In this document: one piece after another, positions 1 to 5,838 of the stretch
Layout: the number at the start of each line of letters is the position of its first letter
How positions within the stretch are numbered: position 1 is the first letter of the stretch
Assembly: GCA_012515695.1 (NCBI GenBank)
Contig: JAAYXX010000128.1
Location: 1-5,861, forward strand
Length of the DNA: 5,861 nt
Direction of reading: 5' to 3'
From: Chloroflexota bacterium
GTDB lineage: Bacteria > Chloroflexota > Anaerolineae > UBA1429
Translations under genes and position numbers: made by a program
Notes under the pieces: model-generated
The model's input: the letters and a program-made list of their open reading frames with translations, nothing else
Databases searched by the model: none
Told to the model about the DNA's origin: nothing

Positions 1-596
1 ATCCTGTCGGCAATCTCGACCACTTGACGGCGGCGTTCGGCGCTCATTGTCACGCCAGTGGGATTATGAAAAGTGGGGATCAGATACATGAACTTGGGCC
101 GAGAAGCGACAATCGCCTCTTCCAGCTTGTCCACGCAGATCCCTTCATCATCCAGCGGCACGGGAGCATAGCGCACGCCATAGGCGTTGAACGATTGTAG
201 CGCGCCGAGAAAGGTGGGGGTTTCCACCAGGACGGTGTCTCCCTCGTCCAAAAAGATGCGGCCCATCAGATCGAGCGCCTGCTGGGAGCCGCTGGTGATG
301 ACAATGTTCTCCATCTTGGCCGGGATGCCCGCCTCGCTCATATAGTCGGCGATGAGCATACGCAGCGGCGGAAAGCCGTCGGTGAGGCCATATTGCAGCG
401 ACTCTTGCGGCATGCAGGTCAAGACGTCGTGGCAAATCTCGTCAAACTGTTGAACGGGAAACAGGTCGGCTTCGGGCCAGCCCCCGGCCATCGAGATAAT
501 GCCCGGGGCCTGGGCCGCCTTGAGAATCTCGCGAATGACCGAAGTAGTCATGCGTTGCAGACGTTGGGCATATTGCGCGGTCCATTCAGTGCTCAT
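1..596 (-). CDS. PLP-dependent class I/II aminotransferase, LysN-like (partial, N-terminal half)
   Basis: The reading frame is open from ATG at 594-596 to the left edge: 198 codons, with the C-terminal half missing. Fold-type I aminotransferases of this group move an amino group between an amino acid and a 2-oxoacid in the cytosol using pyridoxal phosphate. Seen here: an N-terminal helix with SVIREILK (residues 19-26), the loop SMAGGWP (35-41), Tyr69 in LQYG, the cofactor phosphate-binding stretch TSGSQQALD (101-109), and HNPTG (177-181), whose Asn178 normally contacts the PLP ring oxygen. The order and spacing match my memory of Thermus LysN, the 2-aminoadipate aminotransferase, which is about 400 residues long; S19 and R22 would align with its substrate-recognition helix. 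The Schiff-base lysine lies outside the window. Substrate is uncertain: aminoadipate, branched-chain and aromatic amino acids, or a kynurenine/AadAT-type role are all possible. The start is supported by an AAGGAG eight bases upstream. The gene is divergent from the kinase operon. Confidence 0.9.
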   Translation of the reverse strand, partial: MSTEWTAQYAQRLQRMTTSVIREILKAAQAPGIISMAGGWPEADLFPVQQFDEICHDVLTCMPQESLQYGLTDGFPPLRMLIADYMSEAGIPAKMENIVITSGSQQALDLMGRIFLDEGDTVLVETPTFLGALQSFNAYGVRYAPVPLDDEGICVDKLEEAIVASRPKFMYLIPTFHNPTGVTMSAERRRQVVEIADR

Positions 597-604
597 ACTT
601 GTTG

Positions 605-610
605 CTCCTT
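605..610 (-). promoter_or_regulatory. Shine-Dalgarno of the aminotransferase
   Basis: Read on the minus strand this is AAGGAG, followed by eight bases and the ATG at 594-596. The strong match and ideal spacing fix the start codon. Confidence 0.85.
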
Positions 611-668
611 ATAAAATGCCACCTCACCTCATGGCCTTGTCGTTGGTTGCGAATCGCAGAACACCCCT

Positions 669-715
669 CGCCACGCCAATGCAGGCGTCGAGCGACGCGC
701 AAACCCGCGTGGGCG
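669..715 (-). repeat. Two-tier inverted repeat in the aminotransferase leader
   Basis: The outer arms CGCCACGC (669-676) and GCGTGG plus CG (707-712, 714-715) pair over 8 bp with one bulged base at 713. They enclose an inner perfect repeat, GCGTCG (685-690) and CGACGC (693-698), separated by two bases. If transcription starts near 805, this structure lies in the mRNA leader about 60 bases upstream of the Shine-Dalgarno. No T-run follows it on the minus strand, so it is not an intrinsic terminator. It could be a leader structure or a protein-binding site; the function is unknown. Confidence 0.45.
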
Positions 716-781
716 GCTGAGGGGGGCTTTATTGCACAGGTAAGATGAGCGGCGTATGTGAGTGACATGCAGCGGCGCGAT

Positions 782-802
782 GCCTGTTGTGCCAAACAAG
801 GC
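782..802 (-). repeat. Imperfect inverted repeat at the predicted aminotransferase transcript 5' end
   Basis: GCCTGTT (782-788) and AACAAGGC (795-802) pair over 7 bp with one bulged base and a six-base loop. The repeat begins a few bases after the predicted start point (about 805) of the leftward promoter. It is therefore either a stabilising 5' stem-loop of the mRNA or an operator just downstream of the promoter. Confidence 0.4.
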
Positions 803-811
803 TATGCCAGC

Positions 812-840
812 ATTGTATGTGCAGAGATGGCGGGCGTCAA
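812..840 (-). promoter_or_regulatory. Sigma70-type promoter, leftward, for the aminotransferase
   Basis: Read on the minus strand: -35 TTGACG (835-840, 5 of 6 consensus bases), a 17-base spacer, and -10 TACAAT (812-817, 5 of 6). Start of transcription would be near 805, giving a leader of about 209 nt. This is the best promoter match in the intergenic region. Confidence 0.65.
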
Positions 841-856
841 AGCAAGGGAATAACGT

Positions 857-886
857 TTGACAAACCGCGCTTCTCAAAAGTACACT
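857..886 (+). promoter_or_regulatory. Sigma70-type promoter, rightward, for the small-protein/kinase operon
   Basis: Perfect -35 TTGACA (857-862), an 18-base spacer, and -10 TACACT (881-886, 4 of 6). The transcript would start near 893 and carry a leader of about 234 nt before the ATG at 1127. Its -35 box lies only 16 bases from the -35 box of the leftward promoter, so one regulator bound between them could affect both. Confidence 0.55.
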
Positions 887-919
887 GTGGCCGTCAGAGC
901 AGCCAGTTCTTCCCACGCC

Positions 920-931
920 TGGTATCATACC
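920..931 (+). promoter_or_regulatory. Perfect palindrome containing an extended -10 element
   Basis: GGTATCATACC (921-931) is a perfect 11-base palindrome around a central base. On the plus strand TGGTATCAT (920-928) matches an extended -10 element (TGn followed by TATCAT, 5 of 6). There is no good -35 box at the expected distance. It may be a second, regulated start for the rightward operon, or an operator within the leader. This is weak evidence on its own. Confidence 0.3.
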
Positions 932-1043
932 GCTCGCGCTTTACACCTCCCCCGGCAACAAACTCGTCAATGCGCCACCTGATCCATTGCCTTTCCCACT
1001 GCGTGCTCACCGTCTGGCTCTGGCATGGCTGACAACGGAACGC

Positions 1044-1086
1044 GGCGGCGGCCCTGTTGCGCGCAACAAACGCGCTGGCCGCTGCC
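1044..1086 (+). repeat. Strong GC-rich stem enclosing a 14-bp palindrome, in the operon leader
   Basis: The outer arms GGCGGCGGCC (1044-1053) and GGCCGCTGCC (1077-1086) pair over ten positions with a single G-U wobble. The enclosed 23 bases contain TGTTGCGCGCAACA (1055-1068), a perfect 14-bp palindrome that can fold as a second hairpin. The structure ends 24 bases before the Shine-Dalgarno at 1111. No T-run follows, so it is not an intrinsic terminator. The inner palindrome with its central CG has the look of a LacI-family operator; the outer stem argues for an RNA role. Which applies cannot be decided from sequence. Confidence 0.5.
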
Positions 1087-1110
1087 ACAACTGCGGAATG
1101 ATACGTGATT

Positions 1111-1121
1111 GGAGGAAAGGA
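1111..1121 (+). promoter_or_regulatory. Shine-Dalgarno of the DUF1059-like gene
   Basis: GGAGG (1111-1115) followed by AAAGGAAA gives a purine-rich Shine-Dalgarno stretch, 5 to 11 bases before the ATG at 1127. This supports translation of the short gene and its start. Confidence 0.75.
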
Positions 1122-1126
1122 AATAG

Positions 1127-1327
1127 ATGGAGCCCAAGCGCAATACGCGCCTGCGGATAGAATGCCCTCTGTGCGGGCTGCCAATTAGAGCGGAGGACGA
1201 AGACCAGCTCGTCCAGTATTTCCGGGAACATATGTGGGAGCAGCATCGCAGGGCGATGTCAGAGGATACAGCGCGCGAAATGGTGCGCGCCACCCTGCAA
1301 GCAAGTGCCGAAAGCCGACAGCCCTGA
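1127..1327 (+). CDS. Small DUF1059-like putative zinc-binding protein
   Basis: The product is a 66-residue protein with no signal peptide or membrane segment. It carries CPLCG (Cys13, Cys16) followed by HMWEQH (His35, His40), a C-x2-C-x18-H-x4-H pattern able to hold one zinc ion. The second half, with REHMWEQH and then a segment around EDTAREMVRATL (46-57), looks like the small DUF1059 family as I remember it: a cysteine-containing strand, then a helix with two histidines, then a helix rich in charged residues. The biochemical role of that family is not established, so none is assigned. A strong Shine-Dalgarno and an ATG support it as a real gene. It lies 19 bases upstream of the hybrid kinase and is almost certainly co-transcribed with it, so it may modulate the kinase or respond to the same signal; that is inference. 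The alternative is a C2H2-like DNA- or protein-binding finger. Confidence 0.75.
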   Translation: MEPKRNTRLRIECPLCGLPIRAEDEDQLVQYFREHMWEQHRRAMSEDTAREMVRATLQASAESRQP

Positions 1328-1350
1328 TGGCGCGAACGGATAGCGTATGA
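1325..1350 (+). other. Seven-codon mini-ORF bridging the two operon genes
   Basis: The small gene ends TGA at 1325-1327, and an ATG overlaps it at 1327-1329 (TGATG). That frame reads MARTDSV and stops at TGA 1348-1350, overlapping the kinase ATG at 1347-1349 (ATGA). All three frames are used in turn. The kinase has no clear Shine-Dalgarno, so ribosomes may reach it by termination and re-initiation. The peptide itself need not have a function. Confidence 0.35.
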
Positions 1351-4300
1351 TCCAAGATAAACCGCCTGATATACAGACAATAGAAAGCGAGCGGCTAATC
1401 CAGCAGGCCGTGGAAAACATGCATGACGCCCTGTTTATCATTGATCTGCGAACCAACGAACTGGCCTACGCGAACCCGTCAATCAGTGCTATCACCGGCT
1501 TTAGCCCGGAAGAGATACACGATATTGGGGCCGAGGGGGTAATTGGGCGCGTGCATCCCGACGATCGCCCGTATTACCTGACGTGTATGCGCGAGTTGCT
1601 GGAAGCGGTCCGCAGCACGAGAACCCCCCAGGGACAGGAACTGGAATACCGCTGGTTGCACAAGGATGGCGACTATCGCTGGTTCCACAATAGCCGCACG
1701 GTGCTGCTAGACGAGCAGGGCCAACTCCTGGCCATGGTGGGCACGTTCCGCAATGTGACTGCGCGGAAAAATACAGAGCAGGCTCTACAGAAGAGCGAGA
1801 GCCTTTTGCGCGAAGTGTTGGAAAACTCGCGCGACTCGCTCTACCGCATCGACCTGCGCACGGGCACCTATGACTATTTTAGCCCGGTCATCGAGACTCT
1901 CACTGGCTACACGGCAGAGGAACTCGTTGGCGTGACAATGCACCAGGTGCGAGACCGTGTGCACCCAGAGGACCGACCCGTCTACAATGCCCACACGCAA
2001 GCGTTGCTAGAGAGCGCCGACCCTGCGCCCGTGGACACGGTGGAATACCGAGGGAAGATCAAAGAAGGCGAGTATCGCTGGTTCAGCAGTAGCCGCCGGT
2101 TGATCCGCGACGAGGCGGGACGCCCAGCGGCTATGGTAGGCACTCTGCGCGACATCACCGACCAGAAACGAATCGAGGCCGAGCGCGAGCGATTGCTGGT
2201 CGAGCAGGAACGCGAACGCACCCTGTTGGAAGCCATCATGGAGAATACTCCTGCCGAGTTGGCCTACCTGGATAGAGACTTTTGCTTTGTCCGGGTCAAC
2301 TCGGCCTATGAGCGCGACTCGGGCTATAACCGGGAGGAATTGATCGGCCGCAACCATTTTGACCTGTTCCCCAACGCCGAGAACCAGGCCATCTTTGAGC
2401 GGGTGCGCGACACTGGCGAGCCGGTCCGCTTTGACGCCAAGCCCTTTTATTATGCCCACCAGCCCGAAAAAGGCACCACTTATTGGGATTGGACCCTGAC
2501 CCCAGTCAAAGGGCCAGATGGCCGCGTTGAGGGGCTGGTCTTGTCGCTGCTGGATGTAACCGAACACGAACGGCTGTTAGCCGACAGAGAACAGCGAGCC
2601 GCCGAGCTGAACGCTACCCTCAATTCCATCATCGACGGGCTGGCGCTCTACACCCCCGACGGCGAGCTGCGCCATTTGAACCAGGCCGGGGAGGTGATCC
2701 TGGGGGTTACGGCGAAGGAATGGGCCGCAATCCCACCAGACAAACGGCCTGGGCGTATCATGGCGGAAACACCCGACGGCAAGCCGCTACCCCCGGCTGA
2801 CTATCCCACCAACCGTGCATTGCGCGGCGAGACGATCACCGGTTATCGTATGGTGATTCACCATCCCGATGGCACACCCGTGGACCTCTTGATCAGTGTT
2901 GCGCCAATTCGCGACACTCAGGGCAACATTACCGGGGTGGTGAGCACGTTCAGCGATGTCAGCCCAATGGTCATCTTGCAGAGGGAGGTGCTGGCCGAGC
3001 GCGCCCGACTGGAAGCAGTGCTAGAGACCCTGCCGGTGGCGGTGTTTCTCGCGGACCTCAGTGGCCGCCTGACGCTCGCCAACCGGGCAGCCAACGATCT
3101 CTGGGGCTATGCTCCCCTGTCGCAATCGCCGGAGGAGTATAGCAAACACTACAAGGCGTGGTGGCCCAACACCGAGCAGCCAGTGCAACCCCACGAATGG
3201 CCCCTGACTCGCGCCGTTAGCCAGGGCGAGGTATCCGGGCCAATGGAAATGGAAATCGAGACCGTAGATGGACAGCGCAAGACCATCCTGGACTATGCCC
3301 GGCCTGTGCAGGATGCTTCCGGTGCGATCCTCGGCGGCGTCGAGGTGAACGTGGACATCACCGAGCGCAAGCAGACCGAGGAAGTGCTGCAACGCTACCG
3401 GTTGCTCTCCGAGAACGCGCACGACATCATCCTGTTCATAAATACCGAGGGAAAGATCATCGAGTCCAACCTCGCCGCAGAACGCGCTTATGGCTACAGC
3501 CGCAAAGAGCTTGCCACCAAAACCGTCTATGACCTGCGGGCCGGGCAAACAGGCCCCTTTGTGCCCGAGCAGCTGCAGCGAGCCGATGCCGAGGGCCTTA
3601 CCTTTGAGACGCTGCACCGACATCGTGACGGCACATCTTTTCCCGTGGAGGTCAGTTCGCGGGGCGTGGTCATCGGCGGCCAGCGCGTTCTGGTCAGCAT
3701 CATTCGCGATATTACCGAGCGCAAGCAGGCCGAAGAAGCGCTAAGGGAGAGCGAGGCCCGCTTTCGCAATGTGCTCGACAACTCGATAGACGGCATTCAT
3801 CGGTTGAACCTGGTGACAGATACCTACGATTTCCTCAGCCCCGCCATGAGCGACCTGACCGGATACACCGAGCAAGAGCTGGTAGACATGACCCACAAAG
3901 GCTTCCAACGCCGGATCCATCCCGACGATTACCAGGGCTATCAGGAGTTCATACACAAGGTAATAACCGAACCCAATGAAGCACACCCGCCGATGGAGTT
4001 CCGCTGGCAACGCAAGGATGGCGAATGGCGCTGGTTCAGCGATAACGAGCGAGGCGTTACCGACGAAAAGGGAGAAGTGACGATGATGGTTTCGGTGGTG
4101 CGCGACATCACTGAGCAAAAGCGAGCCACGCAGGCGTTACAGGAAAGTGAGGAACGCTTCCGCCAGGTATTTGCCAATACCCACGACGGCATCTATCGCC
4201 TGAACCTGCGTACCGGCACCTACGACTATATCAACCCGGCCGTGGAACGCATCACCGGCTTTACCTACCAAGAGTTTGTGGACATGGGCGCAGAGGGAAC

Positions 4301-5735
4301 CGTGCAGCGCATCTATCCAGAAGACCGACAAGAGCTGGCCGATTATCTGGAGGGCGTTCTCAGCCAGCAACTGGATCAAGAGACTATTGAGCGATCCGAA
4401 CGCGTTGAATACCGTTGGCAGGTCAAAAGCGGCGCATGGCGCTGGTTCAGCGAGCATCGCGCGCTGGTCACTACCCCAGAGGGTGACCAGACGATCATTA
4501 GTTCCCTGATCGACGTTACCGAGCGCAAGCGAGCCGAGGAAGCCCTGCGCGACCTGAACGAAACGCTGGAACAGCGGGTAATCGAGCGAACGGCTCGCCT
4601 GCGGGCGTTGGCCCTGGAGTTAACCCTCACCGAGGAGCGAGAGCGGCGGCGGCTGGCCCAATTGCTGCATGACCACTTGCAGCAATTGCTCGCGGCAGCC
4701 CGAATCAGCGTCAACATGGTGCGTAACAGGCTGGAGGATGATCGCCAGACGGAGATACTGGCCCAGGTAGACAGCTTGCTGGGCGAATCCATTGCCGAAT
4801 CCCGCTCGCTCACCGCCGAGTTAAGCCCGCCGGTGCTGTATGACGCCGGGCTGCCTCCGGCGCTAGATTGGCTGGCCCGTTGGATGGAGGAAAAGTACCA
4901 CCTGAACGTCGAAGTGCAGGCGGAAGAGTTGGGCGATCAAGTGCCAGAGGAAATCCGGCTGGTGTTGTTCCAGGGGGCGCGGGAACTGTTGTTCAATGTG
5001 GTCAAGCACGCCAAAACAGACAGAGCCAGGGTCGAGTTGCGCCGCCTGCCAGGGGACCAGGTCGAGTTGATCGTTAGCGACCGGGGCGTGGGGGTGGACC
5101 CCTCCCAAATCGCGCGCCAGGAAAAGGGTGGATTCGGCCTGTTCAACATTCGGGAGCGGCTAGAAGCGTTGGGCGGCGAGATGATAATTGACAGCGAACC
5201 AGGGAAGGGCACACAAGTAACGCTGCAAGCGCCGGTACGCCCCACAGAGGCCATAGAAGAGGCTGCGGCGCGGGCCGTAACCGCCACGCGAGAAGTAGCC
5301 GCAATCGCCGCCGAGGAATTGGCCGCCGAACGGGCGGAGGCTGAACAAGCCGCCGCCGCCGGTGTGCGGCCGGTGCGTGTGTTGCTGGCGGACGACCATG
5401 TGATCATGCGGCAGGGCCTGGCCCGCTTGTTGGAAGATGAACCGGGCATCGAGTTGGTGGGGCAGGCGGACGATGGCCGCCAGGTGGTGGAATTGGCCCA
5501 CAAAGTCCGCCCAGACATCGTGTTGATGGATGTGAGCATGCCCGTGATGGACGGCATCGAGGCCACCCGACGCATTACAGCCGACATGCCCAACGTGCGG
5601 GTAATTGGGCTGTCCATGTACGAAGATACCGAGATGTCCGAGCGCATGCGCGAGGCCGGAGCCGTGGATTATGTGCCCAAAGGGGGTGACCCCGCCGAGT
5701 TGGTTGCCGCAGTGCGCCATGCCGCGACATCCTAA
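1347..5735 (+). CDS. Soluble hybrid sensor histidine kinase: eight PAS, HisKA_3, HATPase_c, C-terminal receiver
   Basis: The product has 1462 residues, with no signal peptide or membrane segment, so it should sense in the cytoplasm. Eight PAS domains lie at about 15-142, 152-275, 290-407, 420-541, 551-675, 681-794, 799-924 and 931-1063, most ending in a (D/N)(I/V)T motif and charged helical linker. A coiled coil leads into HisKA_3 (1096-1162) with phosphoacceptor His1108 in LAQLLHDHLQQ; Asp1109 and Gln1113 make the DxxxQ motif linked to phosphatase activity in NarX-type kinases. HATPase_c (about 1200-1298) has the N box around Asn1217, DRGVG at 1245-1249, GGFGL at 1261-1265 and GKGT at 1286-1289. 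An Ala/Glu-rich linker (about 1300-1340) joins a NarL-type receiver (1342-1460) with Asp1349, Asp1350, phosphoacceptor Asp1395, Ser1423 and Lys1445. The protein stops there, without the LuxR-type DNA-binding domain. An in-frame TAG at 1341-1343 rules out a longer N-terminus. No LOV cysteine motif is present, and only Cys80 and Cys313 occur. Ligands and downstream partner are unknown. Confidence 0.95.
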   Translation: MIQDKPPDIQTIESERLIQQAVENMHDALFIIDLRTNELAYANPSISAITGFSPEEIHDIGAEGVIGRVHPDDRPYYLTCMRELLEAVRSTRTPQGQELEYRWLHKDGDYRWFHNSRTVLLDEQGQLLAMVGTFRNVTARKNTEQALQKSESLLREVLENSRDSLYRIDLRTGTYDYFSPVIETLTGYTAEELVGVTMHQVRDRVHPEDRPVYNAHTQALLESADPAPVDTVEYRGKIKEGEYRWFSSSRRLIRDEAGRPAAMVGTLRDITDQKRIEAERERLLVEQERERTLLEAIMENTPAELAYLDRDFCFVRVNSAYERDSGYNREELIGRNHFDLFPNAENQAIFERVRDTGEPVRFDAKPFYYAHQPEKGTTYWDWTLTPVKGPDGRVEGLVLSLLDVTEHERLLADREQRAAELNATLNSIIDGLALYTPDGELRHLNQAGEVILGVTAKEWAAIPPDKRPGRIMAETPDGKPLPPADYPTNRALRGETITGYRMVIHHPDGTPVDLLISVAPIRDTQGNITGVVSTFSDVSPMVILQREVLAERARLEAVLETLPVAVFLADLSGRLTLANRAANDLWGYAPLSQSPEEYSKHYKAWWPNTEQPVQPHEWPLTRAVSQGEVSGPMEMEIETVDGQRKTILDYARPVQDASGAILGGVEVNVDITERKQTEEVLQRYRLLSENAHDIILFINTEGKIIESNLAAERAYGYSRKELATKTVYDLRAGQTGPFVPEQLQRADAEGLTFETLHRHRDGTSFPVEVSSRGVVIGGQRVLVSIIRDITERKQAEEALRESEARFRNVLDNSIDGIHRLNLVTDTYDFLSPAMSDLTGYTEQELVDMTHKGFQRRIHPDDYQGYQEFIHKVITEPNEAHPPMEFRWQRKDGEWRWFSDNERGVTDEKGEVTMMVSVVRDITEQKRATQALQESEERFRQVFANTHDGIYRLNLRTGTYDYINPAVERITGFTYQEFVDMGAEGTVQRIYPEDRQELADYLEGVLSQQLDQETIERSERVEYRWQVKSGAWRWFSEHRALVTTPEGDQTIISSLIDVTERKRAEEALRDLNETLEQRVIERTARLRALALELTLTEERERRRLAQLLHDHLQQLLAAARISVNMVRNRLEDDRQTEILAQVDSLLGESIAESRSLTAELSPPVLYDAGLPPALDWLARWMEEKYHLNVEVQAEELGDQVPEEIRLVLFQGARELLFNVVKHAKTDRARVELRRLPGDQVELIVSDRGVGVDPSQIARQEKGGFGLFNIRERLEALGGEMIIDSEPGKGTQVTLQAPVRPTEAIEEAAARAVTATREVAAIAAEELAAERAEAEQAAAAGVRPVRVLLADDHVIMRQGLARLLEDEPGIELVGQADDGRQVVELAHKVRPDIVLMDVSMPVMDGIEATRRITADMPNVRVIGLSMYEDTEMSERMREAGAVDYVPKGGDPAELVAAVRHAATS
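4025..4453 (+). repeat. Internal PAS duplication with an identical 18-base stretch
   Basis: ATGGCGCTGGTTCAGCGA occurs at 4025-4042 and again at 4436-4453, exactly 137 codons apart, in the same frame. It encodes the WRWFS motif of PAS7 and PAS8. The surrounding proteins align well (HDGIYRLNL with IDGIHRLNL, YPEDR with HPDDY), which points to duplication of a PAS module. PAS1 and PAS2 are more distant members of the same subtype. Confidence 0.6.
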
Positions 5736-5766
5736 AGTCTCCGCCGTAGAAGGGGATTGGACCGTC

Positions 5767-5795
5767 GCCATCCTTGGCTAATGGCACTAACTTTT
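5767..5795 (+). terminator. Possible weak terminator after the kinase
   Basis: GCCAT (5767-5771) and ATGGC (5781-5785) can form a 5-bp stem with a nine-base loop. A short run of four T (5792-5795) follows after six bases. Position about 30 bases past the stop is right, but stem and T-run are both weak and separated, so this is only a candidate. Confidence 0.2.
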
Positions 5796-5805
5796 GGTTA
5801 TCATG

Positions 5806-5838
5806 AAAAAAAGCGAGGCAAATGCCTAGTCCCCTCGC
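5806..5838 (-). terminator. Intrinsic terminator of a convergent gene beyond the right edge
   Basis: Read on the minus strand: GCGAGG (5838-5833), a 14-base loop, CCTCGC (5818-5813), then seven T (5812-5806). A GC-rich 6-bp stem directly followed by a T-run is a standard Rho-independent terminator. It faces left, so it must serve a gene lying to the right of the window and converging on the kinase. On the plus strand no T-run follows the hairpin, so it should not act efficiently on the kinase transcript. Confidence 0.75.

Larger units (their letters stand above)
597..1126. other. Divergent intergenic region, non-coding
   Basis: This 530-base stretch lies between the two divergent start codons. 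Short open frames exist on both strands, but none has a Shine-Dalgarno together with a protein-like composition. What it does hold is listed separately: back-to-back promoters (812-840 minus, 857-886 plus), a possible second plus promoter in a palindrome (920-931), and inverted repeats at 669-715, 782-802 and 1044-1086. I recognise no tRNA, T-box or known riboswitch class. Positions 716-780 and 932-1043 contain nothing I can name beyond possible long-range leader pairing. Confidence 0.8.

Noticed and set aside
148..435. 95-codon minus-strand frame inside the aminotransferase
   Set aside because: It is a shadow in another frame; the aminotransferase frame carries the conserved family motifs.
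586..795. 69-codon minus-strand frame starting at TTG and overlapping the aminotransferase start
   Set aside because: No Shine-Dalgarno was found at its start, the composition is Arg/His/Ser-rich and unlike a protein, and it lies in predicted leader sequence. A leader peptide role cannot be supported.
787..1032. 81-codon plus-strand frame in the intergenic region
   Set aside because: No Shine-Dalgarno and no protein-like pattern; it spans both predicted promoters.
1044..1086. Intrinsic terminator upstream of the small gene
   Set aside because: The stem is strong, but no T-run follows on the plus strand and no A-run precedes it for the minus strand.
2007..2567. 186-codon antisense frame within the kinase
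   Set aside because: It runs opposite PAS2-PAS3 coding sequence that is plainly real, and it shows no recognisable domain. The same applies to the antisense frames at 3021-3623, 4937-5647 and 5160-5771.
1347..4535. LOV-type flavin-binding PAS
   Set aside because: No NCRFLQ-like cysteine motif is present; the nearest text, IGRNHFDLF in PAS3, lacks the cysteine. Only two cysteines occur in the protein.
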